The notes below the pieces were generated by a model, which searched no databases, was not told the DNA's origin, and saw only the letters and a list, made by a program, of their open reading frames with translations. The position numbers and the translations under genes were made by a program. DNA of 64,000 bases from Apium graveolens (Eukaryota; Streptophyta; Magnoliopsida; Apiales; Apiaceae), in NCBI RefSeq assembly GCF_009905375.1, contig NC_133653.1, forward strand, positions 82,534,911-82,598,910, given 5' to 3'. This document shows positions 11,145-22,131 of this stretch, one piece after another (the first letter of the stretch is position 1; every line of letters begins with the position of its first letter).

Positions 11145-12608
11145 TGATAAGTGGCATTTTATACCACTTAGAACGTCTTAAAATGGCTTAAATTGGTGTC
11201 TTGAAATCAAGTATTTTGTGTATTTGATGTGTTTTTCTAGTGTTTATGATTTCAGGGTATTAGTTGCATTTCGGAGGAGGAATCATCAAGAATAAGCCTT
11301 GGCATGTGTTCACCATTGAGAGAGGAAAAGAACGGGCAGATTACGGCGAAGAAACGGAGCAAACCTGGAATTTTTCCAGTAGGGTCCTGCGCGCCCGCGC
11401 AGCAATGCTGAGCGGCTGCGCAGCAGCCTTGCGCGCCCGCGCAGAAATGCTGAGCGGCCGTGCAAGGTCGGGGAAAAAGATATATTATTTTAGACTTCTA
11501 CTTCTGTTTGGCTTCCACTTCTATGTAATCTGAGTTTTATGGGACTATTATATAGGTAGATTTGAGACATTTTTCACAGAGTAATAAGGAAGGAGATTAT
11601 ATTTTAGATTGTGTTTTGTAAGAAGCGAAGGAGATAAGGAAGAAGACCGATTTAGCACACAGCAACGAAGAGGAAGCATATATTCTTGTGATTCTTGTTT
11701 CGTTGTAACGTTGGATGCTAGTTTTCTTGCTTTGACTTATTTACTCTTGTGACGTACTCTGTTTTAATATAATCAGTTTAGTTATTATTTTCTTGTGTTT
11801 GTTTATCATGATTTCATATGAACCCATGATGGCGATAAGTTCTATTATGGGCTAATCGTGATCATGGGATTGCAACGGATTTATTATGGAATTCTTTAGT
11901 TAATTGTTTAATACTTTAGTGTGTGATGATTGCATGATATCTAGTATTGGTTGTGCGTATTCGTCTTATGTGCGTCGCGAACATATAAGATAGGGTGTTA
12001 ATATCTTGTGAAGCGACGGTGGATCTTAAGATTTAGAACTTGCCATGCTAGCATAGGTTCATGTACGTTGTGCATGATTAGTGGGTAACTCTAACGGTTT
12101 TATTTGCCCTATGTAATCAAAAAGGGATAACTTGTGCTTAAATCGTTGTGTTGTCAATTTCTGTAGACATATAGGAACTCAACATAATTGATGACTATTC
12201 AACTTCTATCTTAATTGTGGATGTTTGGTAGAATGGTATTAGTACAATGAAAGTTGGCTTTTATCAGTTTCGTGTTATTCGATTAATATCATCACTGTCA
12301 CATGCTAAAGGTAATAACAATGGCTATAGAAGGAAGTAATAATGAAGTTGTGATCTCATGAGTGTTTTATTATTGATAAATTGAAGTGTTAGTTAAGTGG
12401 TTAATTAAGTAGTTAATTATAGTTAATATTTAATCAACAATTTTAAGTGTTATTATCTTAACATTGAGAAGTAGTCATACATTGGTGAGTGAGTTAAATT
12501 AGACAATAAATTAGTCTGAGTCTCTGAGGGAACGAACTAGAAAGTATTCTATATTACTTGCGAACGCGTATACTTGCGTGAATATTAGTGCGTGGTTTCG
12601 CCCTAACA
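11145..12608 (+). repeat. Athila-B LTR 1
   Basis: A 1,464-base LTR running TGATAAGTGG...CGCCCTAACA. It matches LTR 2 (20527-21990) with roughly 15-20 visible differences, mostly transitions, plus compensating single-base indels. That makes the array young compared with copia-1. It contains a GC-rich near-palindromic module at 11387-11466. Confidence 0.95.
11387..11466 (+). repeat. GC-rich near-palindromic module, LTR 1
   Basis: It consists of four 16-base near-palindromes alternating between CTGCGCGCCCGCGCAG (7-base arms around CC) and CTGAGCGGCTGCGCAG-type units. Several carry a C-to-T change. The module is very CpG-rich in an AT-rich LTR. A version lies in the pol/third-ORF spacer at 17875-17952. 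Confidence 0.85.
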
Positions 12609-12614
12609 AGTTTT

Positions 12615-12632
12615 TGGCGCCGCTGCCGGGGA
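12615..12632 (+). other. Primer binding site, Athila-B body 1
   Basis: TGGCGCCGCTGCCGGGGA starts six bases after the LTR end. It is complementary to the 3' end of plant tRNA-Asp apart from one position, as is typical for the Athila lineage. Confidence 0.85.
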
Positions 12633-12749
12633 CTCGGCGTATTTGTTTAGTTTATGTACTTACCATCATTGGTCATTAGAACTCAGTGATTAGGACGTAG
12701 TAGTTAATTACTCTTTTCGGTTGTGTTTCAGGTACTTTAGCAAACGTTT

Positions 12750-14217
12750 ATGCAAACTCGTTCTCGTGCTCGCAAGAGGACCTTAGCTACAGCTGAGGAG
12801 AAATACGAAGTTCTTGATACACCGGAGAAGTTAGATTTTGAGGATTCGGATTCAGGAACTGAGCAGAAAGAACCAGTAAACATGGGAGATCGTATTGTTC
12901 AAGCTGATCCAGCTCTTATGGATTTTTCTCGGCCTAAAATTGATGACATTCAGTCAAGCATCCTTCATCCGGCTATTCAAGCTAACACATTTGAAATCAA
13001 GCCGGGCACTATTCAGATGGTGCAGAATTCTGTTTCTTTTGGAGGAGCGGCAACTGAAGACCCCAACATGCACATAAGGAATTTTGTCGAGATCTACAAC
13101 ACTTTTAAGTATAATGGCGTGACTGATGAGGCTATCAAGTTGAGGCTCTTCCCATTCTCACTGAGGGATAAAGCTAAAGACTGGTTACATTCTGAACCAG
13201 CTGGGTCAATCACTACGTGGCAAGATCTTGCGCAAAAGTTTCTGGTGAAGTTTTATCCAATGGCAAAGACTGCTGCTATGAGGAGTGCCCTTACTCAATT
13301 TTCGCTGCAACCTACAGAATCTATGTGCGAGGCTTGGGAACGCTACAAGGAAATGTTGAGAAAATGTCCACATCATGGAATGTCGGATTGGATGGTAATC
13401 ACTGGTTTTTATAATGGATTGGGGGCCCAATCTCGGCCCATGCTCGATGCAGCAGCTGGAGGCACCTTATGGGCTAAAAGCTATACTGAGGCGTATAATC
13501 TTATCGAGACGATGGCTGCAAATGAGCATCAAAATCCAACTCAGAGGATGACGTCAGGCAAGGTAGCAGGTATTCTGGAAGTTGATGCAGCCACCGCTAT
13601 TGCAGCCCAGCTCCAAGCGCTATCAATGAAGGTTGATTCTTTGGCTACGTATGGAGTTAATCAAATAGCTATGGTTTGTGAGCTTTGTGCAGGTTCTCAT
13701 GCTACGGATCGGTGTTCTCTTGTCAACGAATCTGTTCAGTATGTGAATAATTATCAGCGACAACAGCAGCCTGTGCCAGCGACCTATCATCCTAACAACA
13801 GAAATCATCCAAATTTCAGCTGGGGGAATAATCAAAATGCTATTCAGCCAACATATCAGCAAGGAGTAAGTAAACAGTTTAACCCACCTGGATTCTAGCA
13901 ACCACAGCAGTATGCTACAAGGCAATCATATCCTCAACAAGGAAGTACAGCTGCACCTACTAGTGCTGATTTTGAGGAACTTAAGCTGTTGTGCAAGAGT
14001 CAGGCGGTTTCTATCAAGACCTTGGAAAATCAAATCGGTCAATTTCGGGATAAACAGTTCGGGAAGTTTCTGGAGGTGTTCAAGAAACTTCACATCAATA
14101 TACCTTTCACTGAGGCTCTGGAACAAATGCCTAGTTATGCGAAGTTTATGAAGACTATTCTTTCAAGGAAGGTGAAACTGGATGACCTCGAAACTGTTGC
14201 TCTCACGGAAGAAAGTT
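12750..14217 (+). pseudogene. Athila-B body 1 gag, broken
   Basis: The start ATG is at 12750 and the sequence matches body 2 gag closely: an acidic N-terminus after MQTRSRARKR, the capsid-like region with KDWLHSEPAGSITTW, and a short zinc-knuckle-like CELCAGSHATDRC. A TAG at 13896-13898 replaces a CAG present in body 2. Downstream, 294 bases present in body 2 are missing near 14045-14050 (in frame). A further 107 bases are missing near 14213-14217, which shifts the frame and removes the protease catalytic Asp. It is inactive. Confidence 0.9.
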
Positions 14218-17200
14218 GGAGCAAGCATTAATCTGATGCCGTTGTCGATCTTTAAAAAGTTGGATCTGCCTGATCCAAAACCCACATACATGTCGCTACA
14301 ATTGGCGGACCGTTCCATTACTTACCCAAGGGGCATAGTTGAGGATGTGCTCGTCAAGGTGGATAAGCTCTTCTTTCCTACAGATTTTGTTATTCTGGAT
14401 TTTGAGGAAGATAAGAAGATTCCCATAATCTTGGGGAGGCCTTTCTTGGCTACTGGCCGTACTTTGATAGATGTGCAAAAAGGGGAACTTACTATGCGGG
14501 TCCAAGATCAGGACGTGACCTTCAACGTATTCAAGGCAATGAAATTCCCTACAGAAGATGAGGAGTGCTTAAAAGTGGATGTGATTGATTCTGCGGTCAC
14601 TTCGGAACTCGAGCACATGCTAATGTCTGATGCATTGGAAAAGGCCTTAGTGGGGGAATTTGATAGTGATGATGAAGATAGCAACGAGCAATTACAATAT
14701 CTGAACGCTTCGCCCTGGAAGCGAAAGCTGGATATACCATTTGAATCTCTTGGTACTTCTGACCTCAAGAACGCTGAAGGGAAGCTCAAACCATCAATAG
14801 AGGAAGCACCTACCTTAGAGCTCAAACCATTACCTGAACACTTGAGGTATGCTTTTTTAGGTGATTCATCTATGTTACCTGTTATTATTTCAGCTGACCT
14901 TTCAGGTAGTGAGGAAGACAAGCTCTTAAGGACTTTGAGAGAATTCAAATCGGCTATAGGATGGACCATAGCAGACATCAAGGGGATAAGTCCTTCATAT
15001 TGTATGCATAAAATTCTGTTAGAGGAAGGTAGTAAGCCAACTGTGGAACAGCAGCGAAGACTGAACCCGATCATGAAGGAGGTGGTGAAGAAAGAAATTC
15101 TGAAATGGCTAGATGCAGGCATCATTTATCCTATTTCTGACAGCTCGTGGGTGAGCCCCGTGCAATGTGTTCCTAAGAAAGGAGGTATCACTGTGGTCGC
15201 AAATGAAAAGAATGAGCTCATCCCTACTCGAACAGTTACAGGATGGAGAGTATGCATGGATTATAGGAAATTGAACAAAGCCACAAGAAAGGATCACTTT
15301 CCTCTTCCATTTATTGATCAAATGCTTGACAGATTGGCGGGACATGAGTATTTCTGTCTTCTGGATGGTTATTCCGGGTATAATCAGATTTGTATTGCAC
15401 CAGAGGATCAGGAAAAGACTACCTTCACTTGTCCATTTGGCATATTTGCTTTTCGTAGAGTTTCGTTTGGGTTATGTGGCGCCCCGGCCACCTTTCAGAG
15501 ATGTATGATGGCTATATTCTCTGACATGATTGGAAATAACATCGAAGTGTTCATGGATGACTTCTCCGTCTTTGGACACTCATATGATGAATGTTTAAAT
15601 AATCTGCGCGCCGTACTCAAAAGATGCGTGGAAACTAATTTGGTGCTTAATTGGGAGAAATGTCATTTTATGGTGCGTGAAGGCATTATCCTTGGGCATA
15701 AGGTCTCTAGCAAAGGTCTGGAGGTGGACAAGGCCAAGGTGGGAGTCATTGAAAATCTTCCCCCACCTAATTCGATGAAAGGAATCCGTAGTTTTCTCGG
15801 TCATGCGGGTTTTTATCGGTGATTCATCAAGGACTTTTCAAAGATATCTAAGCCGTTGTGCAATTTACTTGAGAAAGATGTGCCTTTCAAATTTGATGAT
15901 GAATGTTTGGCAGCATTCGAGACTCTCAAGGAGAGTTTGATCACGGCACCAGTTATTACAGCACCAGATTGGACAGAACCGTTTGAGATGATGTGTGATG
16001 CGAGTGATTATGCGGTAGGTGCAGTTCTGGGACAGCGCAAGAAAAATCTCTTCCATGTGGTCTACTATGCGAGTAAGACTTTAAATGGAGCCCAATTGAA
16101 CTACACCACTACTGAGAAGGAGCTTTTGGCTATAGTCTTTGGCTTTGAGAAATTTCGATCTTATCTGTTTGGTACGAAAGTGACAGTATTCACTGATCAT
16201 GCAGCTATTCGCTATCTGGTTTCTAAGAAGGATTCGAAGCCGAGACTCATTCGTTGGGTGCTTTTACTTCAAGAATTTGAGTTAGAGATCAAAGATAGAA
16301 AAGGTACTGAGAATCAAGTAGCTGACCATCTCTCTAGGTTGGAGAATCCCGATTCTAATTCACAAGATAGGACGTTAATCAATGAATCTTTTCCGGATGA
16401 GCAGTTGTTTGCAATTCAGGAGGAAGAACCATGGTTTGCAGATATTGTAAACTATCTTGTCAGTAATATAATGCCTCCTAATTTGACATCCGCGCAAAAG
16501 AAGAAGTTTCTGCATGAGGTGAAGTGGTATATGTGGGATGAACCATATTTGTTTAGACAGGGAGCTGACCAGATCATCAGGAGATGTATCCCGTTCTGTG
16601 AGACGGAGGGGATATTACGAGACTGCCATTCCACGGTTTATGGTGGACACTATGGAGGTGAGAAGACGGCAGCTCGTATTCTGCAAGCAGGTTTTTTCTG
16701 GCCTACCTTGTTTAAGGATGCTCATCAGTTTGTTTTAAGGTGTGATCGTTGCCAAAGAGTGGGAAATTTGTCAAGGAAGGATGAGATGCCATTAAATGTG
16801 ATGCTTTAAGTCGAGGTCTTTGATGTATGGGGAATCGATTTCATGGGGCCTTTTATCTCGTCTTGCAATAATCAGTACATCTTGCTGGCAGTCGATTATG
16901 TCTCAAAATGGGTCGAAGTTAAAGCTTTACCGACAAATGATGCAAAGGCAGTGCTAAATTTTCTTCATAAGCAAATTTTCACAAGGTTTGGAACACCTCG
17001 GGTAATCATAAGTGATGAAGGATTGCATTTTTGCAACCGTAAGTTCACTTCTATGATGCAACGTTATAATGTGAATCATCGAGTAGCTATTGCCTATCAT
17101 CCGCAAACAAATGGTCAAGCGGAAGTGTCTAACAGAGAGATAAAGTGAATTCTAGAGAAGGTTGTTTGTCCGTCAAGGAAGGATTGGTCTTTAAAGCTCG

Positions 17201-17715
17201 ATGAAGCTGTTTGGGCTTACAGAACAGCATACAAAACTCCACTTGGGATGTCACCGTTTCAGTTGGTGTACGGTAAGGGATGTCATCTACCGGCGGAGCT
17301 TGAGCATAAGGCCTACTGGGCATTGAAGAAATTGAACCTGGATTTAGATGCAGCTGGTAAGAAAAGAATGCTTCAGCTTAATGAACTTGATGAATTTCGA
17401 CTTCAAGCGTACGAGAATAACAAAATGTATAAGGAAAAGGTGAAGAGGTGGCACGATAGGAAGCTACATCCTAAGTTATTTGTGCCAGGGCAACAAGTTC
17501 TGTTATTCAACTCTCGGCTCCGACTTTTTCCTGGGAAGTTGAAATCAAGGTGGTCTGGACCTTTTATTGTCAAAACTGTGTTTCCACATGGAGCGGTGGA
17601 AATTTTTGAGAATGATTCGGACCAAGCATTCAAGGTTAACGGTCAGCGGTTGAAGCACTACTATGGGGACATGGCAAACCGAGAGGTGGTTAGTGCCATT
17701 TTGTTGACTATTTGA
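14218..17715 (+). pseudogene. Athila-B body 1 pol, broken
   Basis: This is pol in a frame shifted from gag. The protease region begins at GASINLMP, so its DLG catalytic Asp is lost. RT is complete with the FMDDFSVFG motif near 15550. RNase H follows ([14 protein letters not shown]). The integrase HHCC domain is near 16620-16760, and the core has [15 protein letters not shown] and [10 protein letters not shown]. Stops relative to body 2 lie at 15820 (TGA for CGA), 16807 (TAA for GAA) and 17146 (TGA for CGC). The pol ends at 17715, where the body 2 pol ends too. Confidence 0.92.
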
Positions 17716-17874
17716 GAAAGGTACGGAACGTCAAGCTAATGACGAAAAAGAAGCGATGCGTGGGAGGCAACCCATGAATTGTTGTTACAGGAACCCTTAG
17801 AAGTTAATAACCTATCCAAAAACACAAAAAAATCAAAAAACAGGGGCTGAAAAAAATTTTTTTCCAGAGACCCT

Positions 17875-17952
17875 CTGCGCGCCCGCGCAGCTATGCTGAG
17901 CGGCCGCGCAGCTTTCTGCGCGCCCGCGCAGAAATTCTGAGCGGCCGCGCAG
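17875..17952 (+). repeat. GC-rich near-palindromic module, body 1 spacer
   Basis: Units run CTGCGCGCCCGCGCAG, CTGAGCGGCCGCGCAG, CTGCGCGCCCGCGCAG, CTGAGCGGCCGCGCAG. Flanking TTTTTCCAG on the left and GGGTCG on the right also resemble the flanks of the LTR copy, so a piece of the LTR appears to have been duplicated here (or the reverse). Confidence 0.85.
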
Positions 17953-18110
17953 GGGTCGAGTTCCAGAAAATTTTTTTGCTGTTCAGAAAAAAAAAAAAAA
18001 ACAAAAACACAAAAACCCATTACAGCCCATAAACCCACGAATTCTTTTCCCATTACCCCATGATTTTATCCCTCAACCCCACTCCTAATCTAATTTAACC
18101 TACTCCATAC

Positions 18111-18121
18111 CCTATATATAC
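18111..18121 (+). promoter_or_regulatory. TATA-like box upstream of body 1 third ORF
   Basis: CCTATATATAC lies about 100 bases before the ATG at 18217, followed by a leader rich in C, T and A, as in plant 5' UTRs. Body 2 and Athila-A have it in the same place. Promoter activity is inferred. Confidence 0.5.
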
Positions 18122-18216
18122 ATACACCTATCCTACATATCTCCCACAACTTCCTACACTTAAACCCTCTCATAAACATCAAAAATCAGTTCTTACACAC
18201 TTTTATTCACAAATCA

Positions 18217-19389
18217 ATGGCACCCAAGAGAGCACGCACTATTGACAGCAGCAGCACAGTTCCTACTGCTGATTCATCAAGGGGTACTGCTGCAAGGCCT
18301 CGGTTAACTGACAGAGCCGCGGAGGAGGAGTACACTAGGCTATTGGGGAAGCCGATTCTGAAGGAGAGGGGGTTTTTACCATCAGGGAGGGATGGTGAGT
18401 TGTTGCCCATGATTGCAGAGAAGGGGTGGATAGCTTTTTGTGAGTCACCCGAAGCAGTACCGATGAGTGTTGTTCGCGAGTTCTACGCGAACGCGAAGGC
18501 TGAAAAGAATGGGTTTTCTGTAGTTCGTGGGCTGACGGTTGATTATCATCCTGCGGCGATTCGCCGTGTGATTGGACAGCGAGAGAAGAAGCCCGAGGAG
18601 GAGAACTGGAATGAAAAGACTGCTGAGGACTTTGACTTGGATTTGATTTGTGCGACTCTCTGTCGACCGGGCACAGTTTGGAACTGCAGTCCAGCCAATA
18701 ATGAGTATCGTCACTTTCCGGCGATCGTCATAAACAGGTATGCCCGTGCATGGAATGTATTTATATGTGCTAATATTTTGCCTTCTTCACATGCACACGA
18801 GGTCACAGTTGAGAGAGCACAGCTGTTGTGGGGAATTCTGAATGAGGAATACTATGTGGACCTTGGTGAGTTTATCTACCAAGGAATTCTGAAGTTTTTG
18901 AGGGGAGCAAAGCATATGAACATCCCTTATGCATCCACGGTTACAAAGCTATGACGAGCAGTAGAAGTGAACTGGCCGGCTCATGAGCAGTTGCAGTTGC
19001 CAGCAGCTCCGATAGATTCTGGCACTCTGAATGGGATACAGGAGTGGACCGGTGGTGAGCCTGAGGAGCATGGGCTGGGTTATCGTCTTCTAGGAGGGCG
19101 TCCAGCACGAGGTGCTACTATGGCCAGGCCAGGGCGTGGTGAGGCTAGTTCTTCGAGAGCTCAGGAGGGTGCTGGGATGGGTGATGCCCAGTATAGGAGG
19201 CTTTCACGGCGGATGGATACCATGTATGAGACGCAGAGCAGGTTTGCTCAGGAGCTCACTCTTGCGTTAGGGACTGCTTTTCGAGGCCTTGGAGCTGATA
19301 TCCAGTGGCCAGTTTTTGGTGAGGACTCTGCATACCCGCCGCCTGATACTCCACCCACTGAGGGTGATGATGATGATGACTCCGAGTAG
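18217..19389 (+). pseudogene. Athila-B body 1 third ORF (env-position), one stop
   Basis: A 391-codon ORF starting MAPKRARTIDSSS in the good plant context CAATGGC. A Ser/Thr-rich N-terminus precedes a globular region with ERGFLPSGRDGEL, GFSVVRGLTVDYHP and ARAWNVFICANI. A Gly/Pro/Arg-rich linker and a helical segment with QYRRLSRRMDTM come next, and the C-terminus is acidic. TGA at 18952-18954 replaces TGC of body 2; the frame is otherwise open. There is no visible signal peptide or transmembrane stretch, so an envelope role is unsupported. It resembles 'putative plant transposon protein' families; function unknown. Confidence 0.85.
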
Positions 19390-19439
19390 GTATACCCTGT
19401 GTTCCTTTCTACTACCTTCACTGGGGACAGTGAAGATTT

Positions 19440-19454
19440 TAAGTTTGGGGGTGG
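19440..19454 (+). other. Internal polypurine-tract-like motif
   Basis: TAAGTTTGGGGGTGG, preceded by GGACAGTGAAGATTT, starts about 50 bases after the third-ORF stop. It is nearly the same as the true tract (20514-20526), which is preceded by GGACAAGCATCGATTT. Plus-strand priming here is possible but unproven. Confidence 0.65.
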
Positions 19455-20513
19455 TAGTTAAGGAATATTTTGTGTGTGTCATATAGCTGCATATTCATGA
19501 TAGTTAGTTCATATAGTTGCATAATTTTTGCCATATAGTTTTTTTTATATAGCTTTATTTGTTTGTCATATCATATAGCTCATGCATATACCATGATCCC
19601 TTATGATTTATCGACTCAATTGTGATATTGATGCGAGTGTAGTGATAGCATTAAAGTGATATTAAGTTGTGTAGGTTGATATGCATGCTAGAAGCACTTG
19701 TATTGTCACTAAGTTTTAGAGAATGCTTAAGGACTAGATGGTTGTTATGATCTGATTATTTTTTGAGGATAATCTATTTATTATGCTTAGAATTTGATAA
19801 TAGGTTCTTAGTGGTAAAGGCATGAAAAAGAAAAAAAAATGGAGTAAAAATGGAATTTGTTGCTAGTTGTGGCTAGGCGTCAAATGGTTAGTAGTCGGCT
19901 CGCATGTTATGCGAGTAGTCTAGGGTTGAGCAAGATGGAGCGAAACGCACTTGCTCAGAAAAAAAAAAATTGCATAATTGATCAAGAGTGGGCTCTTTGG
20001 TATTCGAGTTATTAAGTTCTTAGGGGACTTTGTGCCTAGTGACCTAAGGCTTTTAGAGTCTGGGATCCGCTAACCTAACGCTCGTTACATGGATACCATT
20101 GTATAAGTCTTTTGTGGACCTCACTCATTGCACGGTCAAATAAGCATTTGAGTTGTAAATAAAAAGCACGATTCCGTAGTAAGTTCCAGAGTTCTTGTAG
20201 TGTTGTATATCACTTTGTGCCTAGAATTTTTATTCTTTGTATAATCGTAGGATTGCCTTGAGGATAGTCTAGTCATAGTAATTGGTCTAGTTCCAAAGCA
20301 TATCTGTTAAGCATTTGCACACACCACGTTTCTGGCGGTATGTCCGTTTGCATGAGTTTATTGATCTTTAGTGTCTAACTGCATTCGTTGAGACGTGACA
20401 ATTTGGTTGGTTAATTGTAGTAAGGGGGATCGTTGCATTTTCATATAGATTACATTCATGCATATTTTTATTTGTTTTTTGAGTCTGTGACGCTTGAGGA
20501 CAAGCATCGATTT

Positions 20514-20526
20514 AAATTTGGGGGTG
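20514..20526 (+). other. Athila-B polypurine tract
   Basis: AAATTTGGGGGTG directly precedes LTR 2 (TGATAAGTGG). Confidence 0.85.
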
Positions 20527-21990
20527 TGATAAGTGGTATTTTATACCACTTAGAAAGTCTTAAAATGGCTTAAATTGGTGTCTTGAAATCAAGTATTTTG
20601 TGTATTTGATGCATTTTTCTAGTGTTTATGCATTTCAGGGTATTAGTTGCATTTCGGAGGAGGAATCATCAAGAATAAGCCTTGGCATATGTTCACCATT
20701 GAGAGAGGAAAAGAACGGGCAGATTACGGTGAAGAAACGGAGCAAACCTGGAATTTTTCCAGTAGGGTCCTGCGCGCCCACGCAGCAATGCTGAGCGGCC
20801 GCGCAGCAACCTTGCGCGCCCGCGCAGAAATGCTGAGCGGCCGCGCAAGGTCGGGGAAAAAGATATATTATTTTAGACTTCTACTTCTGTTTGCTTCCAC
20901 TTCTATGTAATCTGAGTTTTATGGGACTATTATATAGGTAGATTTGAGACGTTTTTCACAGAGTAATAAGGAAGGAGATTATGTTTTAGATTGTGTTTTG
21001 TAAGAAGCGAAGGAGATAAGGAAGAAGACCGATTTAGCACACAGCAACGAAGAGGAAGCATATATTCTTGTGATTCTTGTTTCGTTGTAACGTTGGATGC
21101 TAGTTTTCTTGCTTTGACTTATTTACTCTTGTGACGTACTCTGTTTTAATATAATCAGTTTAGTTATTATTTTCTTGTGTTTGTTTATCATGATTTCATA
21201 TGAACCCATGATGGCGATAAGTTCTATTATGGGCTAATCGTGATCATGGGATTGCAACGGATTTATTATGGAATTCTTTAGTTAATTGTTTAATACTTTA
21301 GTGTGTGATGATTGCATGATATCTAGTATTGGTTGTGCGTATTCGTCTTATGTGCGTCGCGAACATATAAGATAGGGTGTTAATCTCTTGTGAAGCGACG
21401 GTGGATCTTGAGATTTAGAACTTGCCATGCTAGCATAGGTTCATGTACGTTGTGCATGATTAGTGGGTAACTCTAACAGTTTTATTTGCCCTATGTAATC
21501 AAAAAGGGATAACTTGTGCTTAAATCGTTGTGTTGTCAATTTCTGTAGACATATAGGAACTCAACATAATTGATGACTATTCAACTTCTATCTTAATTGT
21601 GGATGTTTGGTAGAATGGTATTAGTACAATGAAAGTTGGCTTTTATCAGTTTCGTGTTATTCGATTAATATCATCACTGTCACATGCTAAAGGTAATAAC
21701 AATGGCTATAGAAGGAAGTAATAATGAAGTTGTGATCTCATGAGTGTTTTATTATTGATAAATTGAAGTGTTAGTTAAGTGGTTAATTAAGTAGTTAATT
21801 ATAGTTAATATTTAATCAACAATTTTAAGTGTTATTATCTTAACATTGAGAAGTAGTCATACATTGGTGAGTGAGTTAAATTAGACAATAAATTAGTCTG
21901 AGTCTCTGAGGGAACGAACTAGAAAGTATTCTATATTACTTGCGAACGCGTATACTTGCGTGAATATTAGTGCGTGATTTCGCCCTAACA
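20527..21990 (+). repeat. Athila-B LTR 2 (shared middle LTR)
   Basis: 1,464 bases, TGATAAGTGG...CGCCCTAACA. It acts as the 3' LTR of body 1 and the 5' LTR of body 2, with no target duplication beside it. It carries its own GC-rich module (20770-20849), better preserved than that of LTR 1. Confidence 0.95.
20770..20849 (+). repeat. GC-rich near-palindromic module, LTR 2
   Basis: The same four-unit layout as in LTR 1, with CTGCGCGCCCACGCAG, CTGAGCGGCCGCGCAG, TTGCGCGCCCGCGCAG and CTGAGCGGCCGCGCAA. Confidence 0.85.
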
Positions 21991-21996
21991 AGTTTT

Positions 21997-22014
21997 TGGC
22001 GCCGCTGCCGGGGA
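21997..22014 (+). other. Primer binding site, Athila-B body 2
   Basis: TGGCGCCGCTGCCGGGGA, identical to that of body 1, six bases after the LTR end. Confidence 0.85.
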
Positions 22015-22131
22015 CTCGGCGTATTTGTTTAGTTTATGTACTTACCATCATTGGTCATTAGGACTCAGTGATTAGGACGTAGTAGTTAATTACTCTTTTC
22101 GGTTGTGTTTCAGGTACTTTAGCAAACGTTT

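Larger units (their letters stand above)
17716..18216 (+). other. Athila-B body 1 spacer between pol and third ORF
   Basis: A 501-base non-coding spacer. In order it has the post-pol block with ACGTCAAGCTAATGACGA and GGGAGGCAACCC (17727-17772), a C/T- and A-rich stretch, the GC-rich module (17875-17952), an A-run, the TATA-like box (18111-18121) and a C/T-rich leader up to ATG 18217. Confidence 0.75.
19390..20526 (+). other. Athila-B 3' non-coding region
   Basis: 1,137 bases without a gene. It holds an internal polypurine-like motif (19440-19454), blocks shared with Athila-A (GAGCGAAACGCAC near 19938, GTGACCTAAGGC near 20039, GGATCCGCTAACCTAAC near 20063) and ends in the true polypurine tract. 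Confidence 0.75.

Noticed and set aside
11387..11466. GC-rich repeats considered as a CRISPR-like or bacterial element
   Set aside because: The context is a plant LTR; the units are adjacent palindromes without unique spacers.
14508..15125. A 205-codon antisense ORF across Athila-B pol, also at 24291-24908
   Set aside because: It lies opposite the conserved protease-RT frame and is present in both copies only because the sense sequence is; no start context or family supports it.
18217..19389. Calling the Athila third ORF a viral envelope
   Set aside because: No signal peptide, transmembrane segment or cleavage site is visible; only its position matches.
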